Positions 21,651-32,607 of a DNA stretch of 64,000 nucleotides are shown in pieces. How positions within the stretch are numbered: position 1 is the first letter of the stretch; each line of letters opens with the position of its first letter. Location of the stretch: positions 19,266,366 to 19,330,365 of the forward strand of contig NC_080731.1 of NCBI RefSeq assembly GCF_019097595.1, read 5' to 3'. The position numbers and the translations under genes are program-made. The notes beneath the pieces are model-generated. The model saw only the letters and a program-made list of their open reading frames with translations, was not told the origin of the DNA and did not search any database. Source of the stretch: Hemibagrus wyckioides. Lineage: Eukaryota > Chordata > Actinopteri > Siluriformes > Bagridae.

Positions 21651-21955
21651 GTATCAACTCTCTCTTTCTCACACACACACACAGACCTGTGTGAACTTAC
21701 TCACACTATAAATGTTTACATTTTATTTGCACTAATTCAACCGCTGTTACTGCATTATTGCACACTTCATATTGTCATGCTGCTGTGTATATGTTTACAA
21801 ATGTTATTAGATACATGGCTTTTACAGTTTCTCGAGTTTGCACATTTCATTTTATCTAGTTGCACACTTTGTGTCCTGTCTTGTGTTGTTTTTTGTATTT
21901 TCTGTTTCTGCATTGTTTTGTCTTTGCATTGGTTGCACACGTTGCACTTTATGTA

Positions 21956-22482
21956 CACTACCAGTCAAAAGTTTGGACACACCTTTTAATTCAGTGTTTA
22001 GGGATTTATTTTCTACATTCAAAACTATGAAATAACACACATGGACTTCAGTGATCCATATGTAATGACAACAAAAAACAGTCAGTTGTTATTTTAAGAC
22101 ACGAAGGTCAGGTGTTCTGGAATAGTTCTTACAAGAACAGTATTGTCAAGTGCATTTGCAAAACCCATCAAGCACCATGATGAAACTGGCTCATATGAAG
22201 ACCCTCCCAGTAAAGCAAGAGCAAAACTGACCTCTGCTGCAGAGGAGAAGTTCATTTAGAGTGACCAGCCTCAGAAATCACCAATTAACAGCACCTCAGA
22301 TTAGAGCCGTTATGAAGGCTTTACAGAGCATCAGTAGCAGACAACTCTCTCAATATCAACTGTTCAAAAGACATTATTGTGGATTTCGGCCGCCTTCAGC
22401 ATTGTTTTACAATGTAGAAAGAGATAAACATCAGGAAAGACCATGGAATTAGAAGATGTGTCCAAACTTTTGACTGGTAGTG
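21956..22482 (+). mobile_element. Tc1-like element, internally deleted
   Basis: TIRs cactaccagtcaaaagtttg and its complement ending 22,482, with TA at both sides (21,954-21,955 and 22,483-22,484). Remnant transposase pieces remain, such as VTSLRNHQLTAPQIRAVMKA at 22,261, the second HTH of this family. It is 527 bp against a usual 1.2-1.6 kb, so it has no catalytic core. Confidence 0.9.
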
Positions 22483-22599
22483 TAGCTAGGACAAACTTCT
22501 GTCCTAGCTCTGTGTTGTTGTATTGTTTTGTAATTATATGTGGTATGTTTCACTTCACTGTGTACTGCATCAGCTATATATGGTTATATATGAAATGAC

Positions 22600-24425
22600 T
22601 AGGGCTGGGTATCGAATTCGATACTTTTTAAGCACCGACCGAATTGCCTCGATACTATAGAGTATCGAAAAATGTCTTTTCGTTCGGTATCAAATTTAAT
22701 CCTGTCAGTGAGCCAATAAGCATGCAGCATGCTTGGCATGACTAAATCAAATGCTGGTGATTGGCTGTAGCAAGGCACCAAGGAAAAACACTAGTTTACA
22801 CCGGTTATGCCCAGAGACGCGGTTCACACTTGAGGCTGTTGTGTGTGATCATCCTAACCCAGACGTGTTTAAAACATGTGGAAAAGGTCGAAAGTGTGGC
22901 TGCATTTTACCAAGCTCGACAACAACAGCGTGCGATGCAACATTTGCAACAAAATAATTGCTGCCAAGACCGGCAACACGTCAAATCTGGTGAAGCACTT
23001 AATCGTGCACGGAATAAACATAAGAGCAGAAAGTTGATCCATCTTCGACTGCAGGAAGACCGAGCCGATGCGGTCATCCTCTCTGTGTTTTCTGCCCCAG
23101 AGCCTGCTTTGACATGGCCACCACACGGGTAAGCTTAACTTTTAGCAAACAAGCAAACAACATCGGCTTATAACTTATAGTGCTACAAGCTTGTGATCTA
23201 TTTACGTTAGCTTTTCTTTCTGTGCGCGGTAACTTCGTACTAACGTTATATATTGTGACCAACGTAACGTTAGATTTTGTTTGGATGGCTATAGATAGAT
23301 AGCTAAATCTATGCTAAAAATGTTTTAAGGTTAACAGAAACTGGTCATGTTTAACTCACATTAAAGTTGTTAAAGCATGCTTATCCTTAAGGTTGGTTGA
23401 ATTAACAGTTTTGTTTTCTTCCCCTCCCCTTACATTAATGTTATAGCCTCTGCTCCTGCTGACCCTGGAATTAGGAGACATTTAAGTGTTAATCTGTTCA
23501 CACTGGCAGAAAAAGGAAAAATGAAGAAGGAAAAGCAAGATGAATGCCACAGAGCAGTCACAAACTTTATTGTTAAAGGTTTGTTGCCTTTTTCTACAGT
23601 GGAGTCTCCATGGTGGAGGTAAGTAAGCTGTAAGTGGTTGTGTTGTTTACCAAGTACGTGTAGATACTTTAAGTTATTGTCCCAGGGACTGTATTACAGA
23701 AACAGCCGAACTTACAAACCTATCTTACTGATTAGTAACCGTGGTAATTTAACTAAGAATATATAACTTTTTTAAAATCATAGGTCAAGAATTAAGATTT
23801 AAGTGGAGGACATGGCAACTGAATCAAGAACACCAACCACTGTCAGCAGCACTTCAGAGAAGATTAAGACAGAGATAAAGCACTACAGATTACTTCCATC
23901 TACGCTGTCCTCAGTGAGTCCAGTAACCTGGTGGTGGGACATGAAGGACACTCTGCCAGTGCTTTCTGATTTGGCAACAAGGTATCTCTGTGTGCAAGCA
24001 TCATCCACACCATCAGAGTGTTCATTTTCTACTGCTGGGGACATTATTAGTCAAGAGCGAGCTTGTGTGTCTCCTTTTTTTGAAGAAGAACTGCTGAGCT
24101 ATTTAAAGATCTTAAGCAGTAGTAAGCAACATGTATTGACTTAAAACTGATTAAACTTTATAAAAGATTGGCACTGATGTATTGTGTTGGGTACATTTTG
24201 TTCGTTTGTGCTTTTTTGTTTCCTTGTGCAGTGGCTCAGGAGTCTTTGAATCTGTATAAAAAAGTCAACAACCTAAAACTAAAATAAAACCAAGTTTCTC
24301 TGAGGTAATGTGCAATGTACTTTTGTTAAAATGGATTTCATAAAATTGGTATTGAAAAAAGTATTGTTCAGGAACCGGTATCGAAGTCAAGGTGTCGGTA
24401 TCGAAAATCTTTGAACGATGCCCTA
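22600..24425 (+). mobile_element. hAT transposon with 8-bp target duplication
   Basis: Starts tagggctgggtatcg and ends cgatgccctа-type (complement tagggcatcg), flanked by a perfect 8-bp duplication gaaatgac (22,592-22,599 and 24,426-24,433). Subterminal gtatcga repeats occur at both ends. It contains broken transposase exons. It is inserted in a LINE 3' UTR. Confidence 0.92.
22780..24144 (+). pseudogene. hAT transposase with BED finger and dimerisation domain, core missing
   Basis: Three blocks on the plus strand. At about 22,891-23,005 there is a BED zinc finger (VWLHFTKLDNNSVRCNICNK ... NLVKHLIVHG; CxxC and HxxxH pairs). A second exon at about 23,447-23,619, bounded by ttatag and gtaagt, contains HRAVTNFIVKGLLPFSTVES. 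At 23,803-24,144 is the hAT C-terminal dimerisation domain (LSDLATRYLCVQASSTPSEC, SFSTAGDIISQERA). The RNase-H-fold catalytic region between exons 2 and 3 is deleted. BED binds element ends; the hATC domain assembles the transposase. Confidence 0.85.
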
Positions 24426-24433
24426 GAAATGAC

Positions 24434-24545
24434 AATAAAGCTTCTTGACTTAACTTGAAAGTTTTTGCTTTCACCCTTAGATAATCTTGTAATTGTAGAT
24501 AACTAAAGAATTTTTTATTAAAAACAATGCTCCAAATGTGGAGCA
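24434..24545. other. LINE tail and short unannotated flank
   Basis: After the hAT target duplication the LINE 3' tail finishes near 24,470. The rest has no recognised feature. Confidence 0.5.
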
Positions 24546-24559
24546 TTGGTTTCTGCCCA

Positions 24560-24990
24560 TATCCTGAAACTTTTATTTTGCTGGCATACAGTGAAGAATC
24601 TGTTCCCTATTGAGGTGTTTTGGGGGAGAGAATGGAGGCATGTTAGAAACAGTGACTTTTGTGGCCGGGGCAGAGAGCGGGGTAATGTTCATATGCGTCT
24701 TCTTAACCCAAATGCCACTACCAATTTTCTGTGTTCAGAAAAACAACAACTGCTTTATTCATTTGCGAGGCAGAGATGATGTTTTCATGGCCCACCTGTC
24801 CCCCTACAGCAAGGAGAACACCCTCAACCTACACATTTATGTCCAGAACACACCTGAAACCATTCCAAAGTGAGAGGGAAGACTTTACCCCCAAAGGGGG
24901 AGATGCCATGTCACTTCACACACCGTGCACAAACACAGCTTTTAAACACCTGCTCTTTTGTCTACACAAATTTGTTAAGAAAAGGTAAAG
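24560..24990 (+). other. possible decayed coding region, unknown
   Basis: Overlapping plus-strand frames look coding-like but are not recognised. One reads FCVQKNNNCFIHLRGRDDVF then MAHLSPYSKENTLNLHIYVQ (to 24,873). Another reads VNLFPIEVFWGREWRHVRN-like text upstream (24,590 on). A third continues FTPKGGDAMSLHTPCTNTAF. Base composition is less AT-rich than the surroundings. It may be a broken gene or element with two frameshifts. I assign no function. Confidence 0.3.
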
Positions 24991-25093
24991 ACAACAAAAG
25001 AGGAAAATATTTAAAAAACTAAGAAAATCAGCAGATGCTCACTCATGCACTCTCACCGAGGACATGCAATCTCACTCCCAGCATGCACCAGAG

Positions 25094-25217
25094 AGAGAGA
25101 GAATCACCTCACAGATCTTGCACAGTAACTCGTGCACTCCTGCTGTAGAGGCTTTGAGGTAATCACGCCGCTGCAGAACCAGCTGCACCATCTGGTTCTC
25201 CAGTGCTGACCGCTTCC
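25094..25217 (-). pseudogene. ankrd13a: ANKRD13-like exon (ankyrin-repeat UIM protein), frame-disrupted
   Basis: Minus strand: the acceptor gtgcttcag is followed by codons for EAVSTGE. The frame then shifts and continues MVQLVLQRRDYLKASTAGVH, ELLCKICE, ending at a donor (gag|gtgatt). ANKRD13 proteins have EAVSTGDPEMV..VLQxRDY at the end of the ankyrin repeats, so the two halves belong together but are two bases short of in-frame. The next ANKRD13 exon (FYVQMKWEFTSW) is not found downstream, nor are the ankyrin exons expected upstream. Either a relic or an assembly/sequence error. ANKRD13 proteins bind ubiquitinated membrane cargo through UIM motifs. Confidence 0.65.
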
Positions 25218-25225
25218 TGAAGCAC

Positions 25226-25614
25226 CACACACACACACACACACCATTAGTTCTACACAATAGATAACATGATTCCTAGTTTCTAGTCTTCAGGGTTTGG
25301 ACAGTACAGGGACAGGAGTGCTTAAATCACTTTCACACACACACAGCTGGCAGGAGTTCATTCGATACTGAGACAGGATGATTAACTTAATTACCATCAT
25401 GTCATTACCTCCACTCCTCGTTTCTTACACACACACACACACCCAGCAGCTATTTCTCAAAAACAGTATATTTTTAATTCTTCCTTTCTTCCAGAAGCAT
25501 GTATTAGTGTGTTATGTTGATGTGCTACATAACTTTGTGTCTTTACAGCAACACACACACAGAACTGAATGAATATCTGACCAATAGGAGTCATGGGTAA
25601 GCTAGTTTTTTCCT
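25226..25614. other. intronic sequence with CA microsatellites
   Basis: Short (CA)n runs at about 25,230, 25,335 and 25,426. No exon is recognised on either strand. Confidence 0.5.
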
Positions 25615-25889
25615 GATTGAGGCTTCAAGTCAAGTTTTATTGTCATTTCAACCACATATAGCTGACGCAGTACACAGTGAAATGAAACAACATTTCTCCA
25701 GGACCCAAAACAATACAACAACACAGAGCTAGGACAGAAGTTTGTCCTAGCGACATAAAGTGCAACTAGTGCAAAGACAAAACAGTGCAGAAAGTACAAT
25801 AAACAACACAGGACACAAAGCACCGAAAAACTAAACAAAATGAATGTACACAAGCGAGAAACTTTAAAAACCAAGTATCTAATAACATA

Positions 25890-26419
25890 CAGCTCTGGAA
25901 AAAAATAATTATTTTCTTATGCAAAATAATGAGTTTCTTCTGTTTATTTCTTCCAGGTTCATGTATTGGTGAGATGAAGAGTTTTGTTTCATTTTTTGTG
26001 AACTGCTGACAATATTTCTCCTAAATTCAGAATATAACTATTGTTATTTAGAGTGTATATTTAAAGGAAATGACAACACATCAAAATAACCCAAGATCAT
26101 GCAGTATTTGCAGAGTTTTAATGACTCAAATAAAACAAAATGCAAATAATTTGTCAATAAATTGTGTTAATGCTTTGGGTAAATAACATTAAGAAATCAG
26201 TATTTGGTGGAATATTTGCATGTGTTTTGGCTCCATGATCTCCACCAGTTTCTCACATTGTTGTTGAGGAACTTTATACCACTTTGCAAAAAAGCAAACA
26301 GCTCAGCTTTTCTTAATGGTTTGTAACCAGCCATCTTCCTCTTGATGACATTCCAGAGGTTTTCAATAGGGTTCACATCTGGAGATTGGGCAGTGGTCTC
26401 TTATTTTTTTACAGAGCTG
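25890..26419 (-). mobile_element. Tc1-like remnant, 3' part of transposase
   Basis: Imperfect TIRs (cagctctggaaaaaaataat at 25,890; complement ending 26,419) with TA at 25,888-25,889 and 26,420-26,421. On the minus strand, sequence near 26,340-26,395 encodes SPDVNPIENLWNVIKRKMAG, the block with the third catalytic residue. The 5' half of the transposase is missing, so the element is an internally deleted derivative of 530 bp. Confidence 0.82.
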
Positions 26420-26699
26420 TATGTTGTGCTTACAGCTCATATACACATATACAAAGCAGCATGACAATATGAAGTGTGCAATAATGCAGTAACAGCGATT
26501 GAATTAGTGCAAACAAAATGTAAACATTTATAGTGTGAGTTAGTTCACACAGGTCTGTGTGTGAGTGTGTGTGAGGGAGAGTTGATACTGTTTTAGTTCT
26601 GGGTGTTGAGGAACCTGATGGCTTGAGGAAAGAAACTGTTCAACACTCTGGTTGTGAGGCCCAAATGCTCCAGTACTTCTTTCCAGATGGCAGGAGGGT

Positions 26700-27440
26700 G
26701 AAGAGTGTGTGTGAGGGGTGTGTAAGAGTGTGTGTGAGGGGTGTGTAAGAGTGTGTGTGAGGGGTGTGTGGGGTGTGTAAGAGTGTGTGTGAGGGGTGTG
26801 TGTGGTGTGTAAGAGTGTGTGTGAGGGGTGTGTAAGAGTGTGTGTGAGGGGTGTGTAAGAGTGTGTGTGAGGGGTGTGTAAGAGTGTGTGTGAGGGGTGT
26901 GTGTGTAAGAGTGTGTGTGAGGGGTGTGTGTGGTGTGTAAGAGTGTGTGTGAGGGGTGTGTGGGGTGTGTTAGAGTGTGTGTGAGGGGTGTGTGGGGTGT
27001 GTAAGAGTGTGTGTGAGGGGTGTGTGTGGTGTGTTAGAGTGTGTGTGAGGGGTGTGTGTGGTGTGTAAGAGTGTGTGTGAGGGGTGTGTGTGGTGTGTTA
27101 GAGTGTGTGTGAGGGGTGTGTGGGGTGTGTAAGAGTGTGTGTGAGGGGTGTGTGGGGTGTGTAAGAGTGTGTGTGAGGGGTGTGTGGGGTGTGTAAGAGT
27201 GTGTGTGAGGGGTGTGTGTGGTGTGTAAGAGTGCGTGTGAGGGGTGTGTGGGGTGTGTAAGAGTGCGTGTGAGGGGTGTGTGGGGTGTGTAAGAGTGCGT
27301 GTGAGGGGTGTGTGTGGTGTGTAAGAGTGTGTGTGAGGGGTGTGTGGGGTGTGTTAGAGTGTGTGTGAGGGGTGTGTGTGGTGTGTTAGAGTGTGTGTGA
27401 GGGGTGTGTGGGGTGTGTTAGAGTGTGTGTGAGGGGTGTG
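26700..27440. repeat. minisatellite, about 25 units, inside LINE coding end
   Basis: I count 25 occurrences of gaggggtgtgt. Units are about 24-36 bp: gtgtgtgtgaggggtgtgt plus an optional ggggtgtgt or gtggtgtgt, then aagagt or tagagt. The sequence is an expansion of the LINE segment that encodes the HPSHTL-type stretch before LLPSGK. Confidence 0.93.
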
Positions 27441-28376
27441 TAATGTCTGTGATAGAGGGGAGAGAGACTCTGATGATCTTCTCAGCTGTCCTCACTGTCC
27501 CCTGAAGGGTCTTGTGATCTGAGACGGTCCAGTTCCCAAACCAGACAGTGATGCAGCTGCTCAGGACGCTCTCCATGGTCCCTCTGTAGAACACAGTCAG
27601 GATGGGGGGAGGGAGACGGGCTTTCCTCAGCCTCCTCAGGAAGTAGAGGCGCTGCTGGGCTTTCTTGGTGATGGAGCTGGTGTTGAGTGACCAGGAGACG
27701 TTTTCTGCCAGATGAACACCAAGGAATTTGGTGCTCTTGATGATCTCCACAGAGGATCTTAGTCGTTCAGGGAGAGGTTGTTGGCTCTAAACCAGGCTAT
27801 TATCTGTTGCACCTCCTCTCTGTATGCTGATTCATCATTTTTGCTGATGAGACCCACCACAGTCGTGTCATTGGTGAACTTAGTGATGTGGTTCAAGCTG
27901 TGCATTGCTACACAGTCGTGAGTCAGCAGAGTGAACAGCAGTGGACTAAGCACTCAGCCCTGAGGAGCTCCAGTGCTTAGTGTTGTGGTGTTGGAGATGC
28001 TGTTCCTGATCTGGACTGACTGGGGTCTCCCAGTCAAAAAGTCTACAATCCAATTGCAGAGGGAGGTGTGCAGGCCCAGCAGGCTCAGTGGGATGATGGT
28101 ATTGAATGCTGAACTGAAGTCTATGAACAGCATTTGTACTTATGAGTCCTTATTGTCCAGGTGTGTGAGGTCCAGATAGAGGGTTGTGGTGATGGCATCG
28201 TCGATGGAGAGGTTAGGACGATACACAAACTGTATGGGGTCCAGTGAGGGTGGTAGCTGGGTCTTAATGTACCTCATGACGAGCCTCTCGAAGCATTTCA
28301 TTATGATGTGTGTGAGTGTGACAAGACGATATTCAGTGAAGCCGTAGACTTCCTCAGCATGATGGTCGTTGTCTTG
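27418..28376 (-). pseudogene. LINE family-2 reverse transcriptase, broken
   Basis: Minus strand pieces: about 28,391-28,140 ([35 protein letters not shown]); then [19 protein letters not shown] sequence near 28,130-28,090; 27,953-27,759 ([38 protein letters not shown], where the catalytic FADD reads FTND); and 27,750-27,418 ([41 protein letters not shown]). The FADD-to-FTND change alters the first catalytic Asp codon area, and several frame breaks are present. Confidence 0.85.
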
Positions 28377-28866
28377 AGATTCAAGATTCAAGATTCTTTA
28401 TTATCATTTCAACCACATATATCTGACGCAGTACATAGTGAAATGAAACGTCTCTCCAGGACCTGGTGCTACAGAAACATACAACATAAAGATCAAATAC
28501 GAAAAAACACAGAGCTAGGACCAAGGTTTTTGTCTTTATGTGACTTTTGCCACATAAAGTGCAGCTTGTGCAGCTAGGTGCAAACAGAGCAAAGACAAAA
28601 CAGTACAGAAACAGTAGGTACAAAAAGACAACACAAAAACAACACACTTAGCGCCGAAAAAGAAAAAGAACATGTGTAGTGAAATGTAAAAAATGAAATG
28701 GAATAAAAAATGAAATGATGTTCAGAGTAGCAGCGGTTGAGGTAGTGCAAATAGAAATAGGCATAAACATAAATATAAACATAGCAGCGTAATGAAACAA
28801 TAACAGGGTTTGAGGTACTGCAATAAATAGTGAACAATATAAGTTATGTGTGTTTCCACACAGGTG

Positions 28867-28902
<36 letters not shown>

Positions 28903-29272
28903 TGTGAGAGAGAGAGAGAGACACGGGGTTTTGTACAGTTCAGTTCTCTTTAGTCTTGTACAGTTCTGGGTTTATGTATGAGTGTGAGAGAGAAAGAGAT
29001 TTTTTTCTTTTTCTGCAATACAGTCCTGAATGTTGAGTAGGAACAAGGGAAATATTGTTCTGCACATTACCTTAGCACTCTGCCTCTCAGTTTGTCTGCT
29101 CCAGCACTTCCGTGGGTTAACTCTGCATAGTAGAGTTATCCTCAGTTCAGCCATGGATAGACAGAGAACCTAGTCGTTATGAGGAGGGATGTACTTCCTC
29201 GCCGCTATGTTGTTCTGAACCTCGAAACAAGCATAGAAGTCGTTCAGCACATCTGGGAGGGAGGTGTCACTG
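28377..29272 (-). mobile_element. LINE family-2 copy, 3' UTR plus internal deletion
   Basis: Starts with a (gattcaa)n tail at 28,377-28,398 and runs through a full 3' UTR. It then jumps near 29,000-29,090 to the region upstream of the RT (complement of cttccgtgggttaactctgc), which in copy 53,755-58,150 lies about 1.3 kb further on. Most of the RT is therefore deleted. TG and GA dinucleotide runs lie at 28,868-28,922. Confidence 0.78.
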
Positions 29273-29560
29273 TAGGGCTGCACGATTATGATAAAAATCA
29301 TAATTGCCGATTATTCTCTTGAAACTGCGATTGCGATTATTAATTACGATGATCACAATTTACATTAAATGGTGTTTCGAATACCTTCATACCATTGTTT
29401 GAAGTAACTGCATGTCATATTTTATATAAACATGAAAAAAAATACCTCATTAACTCATTCAAACTCAACGCCACAAATCTGATTGCTCCTGCTTTTTGCT
29501 CGTTATCTTACAGAGCTATACAAAATCCCAAATCGCGTCCTGCTCCCTTTACACGTGCAC
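29273..29560 (+). mobile_element. hAT-type left end, partner not found
   Basis: Begins tagggctgcacgattatgat followed by an internal palindrome (aaaatcataattgccgatta...). This start is typical of a fish hAT family. The matching right end (..atcgtgcagcccta) is absent from the window, so the right boundary is unknown. Confidence 0.45.
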
Positions 29561-29904
29561 TATGTCTAGTCTACTAGATAATGGTCTTCTACACACTACC
29601 TAGTGCACTAGTACGTGGTTTGGGACTGAGCCCGAGATTTACCAGCTACAAAACAGCTAACCAGACGAAGCTGAGATTTAAAGGAACTCGACTCCAATTT
29701 TCTAAAGGATTTCGGACAATAACACAATTATACACAACACCACAATTTACTTCCATTAATCACTTAAACAACCCAATTAGCTCGGGAGGTATTCCGTTAG
29801 CTAGCATGCTATTTTGACTAGCTTCCCCACGGCTAACACAGGACTTTTAACACATTATTACAGGCTGTAAATATAAATAAATAATGAAATAAAGATGTTT
29901 ATAC

Positions 29905-29985
29905 CGCCTGTATTTGTTTTTCCAGCTGTCTGTAGTCGTTCTCCCAAACAAGCCAGTGCAGGGGAAACTTCTGTTTAAAGTCCAT
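29905..29985 (-). CDS. ankrd13a: ANKRD13-like first coding exon
   Basis: Minus strand, ATG at 29,985-29,983: MDFKQKFPLHWLVWENDYRQ then LEKQIQA, followed by a donor (gcg|gtataa), 27 codons, phase 0. The block PLHxLVWxNDYRQLEKxI is the conserved N-terminus of ANKRD13A, which points to that paralogue. It lies 4.7 kb upstream of the other exon. The intervening intron is almost entirely LINE sequence, and no ankyrin exons were found there. Upstream (about 30,000-30,200) would be the promoter; no TATA or clear motif is seen. Confidence 0.7.
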
Positions 29986-31060
29986 TTCACACTCCTTTAA
30001 AATATATTATATATAAAAAAAAAACCCTAGTACCTAGTATGGGAATATTTCCCATAAGCCACATTTATTTAAATATAAAAGAAAGAAAGTTTATTGGGAT
30101 TATTTAACGCACAGACATGGTAGAGAAAGCAGAGACTTTCCAAAATAAAACTTTCCCACAAAACAAGGAAGTGAGCGGAGTAAACCATTAGCGCAAAACG
30201 CAGGGGGTGGAGGTTGTAAGAAGTATAATATAACATTTAACTTTTAAAAAATTTAATATTTTTAAAAAGTAATAAAATAATAGTTTCCTGTACGTCTTGC
30301 GAAATCTATTCATAATTTCATGGTTAATTTTTAGTTGCTAAGTTAGAAACGGCTTCCACAAAATGGTGCTGAACCACTTCATTTAAAGAGGGGGAGTTTG
30401 GGTTGTACCAAGTCCTTTTGTGTTACTTAATGCATTAATGCTAATTGCGGCCATATCGGTGCTACATGGCTAATATTCACAAATAGGGCTAAACGCTAAA
30501 AGTTCATTAAAACTAAACATTTCATGCTTCATTTAAGATGTTAAATAAAACAGAGACACGTATAAACTTTAAATTCGTTGTTATGGAAACCGAGCGGCTA
30601 GCTTTGCTTTTTATTGAAGTGCTAGGTAAAGTGACTCGGTGGAGTGATTCGATTCTTTTGAAGAAACCGACTCTTCTCGAAGGAGTCGATTCCTAATGTA
30701 GATATTGTAATGTATGATTTGATGTGTACACATCTCACAGAAACTCTGAGCGTTTATACCTGAGACACAGAAATGATGATACATGTCTCAAAAAACTTAC
30801 TTAATCTGCAGAATTAAATTTTTGTTTAATGCTGTAATTCATGAATGTATAGTTTATTCCTACCTGCATTCACATCTGTAAAGAGATAACATTTACACCC
30901 ACTGGTACATTGTTCATTGAATAATTATTATCCTGCCTTGATGCCTGATGACTCCTGAGACCTGAAGATAGATTGGATAAGTGGTACAGACAATGAAATG
31001 CTTATAGCCACACCATTCTAAACTCTGCTGTAAGCTTTTTTTTTACTGCAATGGTAAGTG
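29986..31060. other. upstream region of ANKRD13-like exon, no gene seen
   Basis: AT-rich, no recognised exon. A short repeat with gagtgattcgattcttttga and its near-inverse gaaggagtcgattcc lies at about 30,640-30,695. Confidence 0.4.
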
Positions 31061-31606
31061 TACTGTTGAAGACCAGAGACTTTCCCTTCAGATGAGGTGA
31101 CAAAGGTGGCACTAAGAAAAAAAATGGCCAAACAGTCCAGGGCCATCAGAGAGCCACCACCCATCATCTGGTCCTTACCAATCTGGACAAAGAAAGCATA
31201 AATGTACAAAGATGTACAAATGCTGTTCATAGACTTCAGTTCGAAAAGCTGAGCCTGCTGGCCCTAAACAGCTTCCTTTGCAGTTAGTCCAGGTCATGCA
31301 GAGTCCAGTCCAGTCTCAATGGTCCCACTGAGAGCATCCTGAGCATCCTCTGTGTCATGGGGAGTCTAGAGACCCTGCAGCAGATAGTGAGGACAGCTGA
31401 AATGATCATCAGAGTCTCTCTTCCCTTCATCAGGGAGATTTACACCACACTTTTAATGTACTTAGGTCTTCATTCTCTAGTTGTTTTGTGTAGCTCTGTA
31501 TTTTTATGTACACCATGAACCTGAAGGAACTTTGTTTCATTTCACTTTGTGTTGCACCAGCTATATATGGCTAAAATGACAATAAAAGCTTCTTTATTTG
31601 ACACTC
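31060..31606 (+). mobile_element. LINE family-2 remnant, plus strand
   Basis: Decayed coding pieces (ctgttcatagacttcagttc, then cactgagagcatcctgagca and gtgaggacagctgaaatgat) are followed by a 3' UTR ending atggctaaaatgacaataaa agcttc. Several internal deletions compress the RT to under 300 bp. Confidence 0.75.
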
Positions 31607-32607
31607 TTATAATTAAATCGTTTATAGTAAATAGCGAATAATTTTAGATCTAAGATAGATAGAATTAGTTGATAAAAAAAGAGGACTTATGAATATACAT
31701 GAAGGTTTGATTTATTTTAATTAAATAACTTTAGAGCCTACTAAGGTTTTCTGGCTCAACTGTCAGGAGTCAAAGGCCAGCCATCTCTCTAACCACAAGT
31801 TTATAAGCAGCATCTGACCATTTCATGGTTTAATTTTTTCCAACCACAGATCTGATACTCAGGACGTTTATATGCATTACGATGAACCACAAATATATAT
31901 GAAACTCACCTTGCATTTTACCCGCTTCTGACCACCGGGTGCTTTCTCACACTCTGCAGTTTCCGTTTATCACTCTGCAGGAAAGCAACTGAATTATTAT
32001 CATCATTATCATTTTTTTTTAGAAATGATGACAGAGTGTTGATTCATGTGTACAATTCATATATCAATTCACACTGCTGATAATAAAAACAAATGAAAAA
32101 TTAAACAGGGCTGAATATTTTTAATAACATAAAAATGACATGATTAAATATCTTCATACACAAAAATTCAGGTTCTCATTGTGAAAACAACTGAAACTCT
32201 ATGTAGGTAGTAAACTGAGCTCAGGATCAAACCCTAGAGCCTGAATTTTTAAGGGACCAGTGCTAACTGCTACACTGCTATACTGAGTGTAACTATAGTG
32301 TACATCTCTTGAAATAAATTAAAACATGAACATATATTAAACATGAACTGTAAAACTCTCCAAATATACAGTAATACTCATCAAAAAAGCTCAATACTCA
32401 AACATGCCATTAAATCTTTAATCTCACTTTATTTCCATTTAATCTAATTTCATGTAGATTTTTTTTTATTTTTAACAGAGCTGTAGGCTTCAGAAATAAC
32501 CACATCCCCTCTACACACACACACACACACAGAGGGAGAGAGGGAGATACACCAGGGTTTGATTCACCCAACAGACCGTTTCCTCTTTGTCTCTGGTCTG
32601 ATACACA
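31607..32607. other. 5' flank of IgV receptor copy 1
   Basis: From about 32,330 it is homologous to the flank of copy 2 (49,150 on), including a (CA)n run (32,513-32,530) and gagggagagagggagataca just upstream of the ATG. No TATA box is assigned. 31,607-32,330 has no recognised feature. Confidence 0.55.

Larger units (their letters stand above)
21651..24470 (+). mobile_element. LINE family-2 3' UTR split by a Tc1 and a hAT
   Basis: LINE 3' UTR is found in three blocks: 21,651-21,955; 22,483-22,599; and 24,426-24,470, ending acaataaagcttcttgactt. The gaps are filled by a Tc1 (21,956-22,482) and a hAT (22,600-24,425). Joined, they give the normal UTR order, so both DNA elements are younger than the LINE. 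Confidence 0.85.
25615..28376 (-). mobile_element. LINE family-2 copy with nested Tc1 and internal minisatellite
   Basis: Minus-strand 3' end at about 25,618 (gcttcaagtcaagttttatt). The 3' UTR is interrupted by a Tc1 remnant (25,890-26,419), then resumes. The ORF C-terminus is expanded by a minisatellite (26,700-27,440), and RT pieces extend to about 28,376, where the tail of another LINE begins. The endonuclease is absent. Confidence 0.88.

Noticed and set aside
26700..27440. CRISPR-like array of regular repeats
   Set aside because: Units are directly adjacent with no unique spacers, in a vertebrate LINE.
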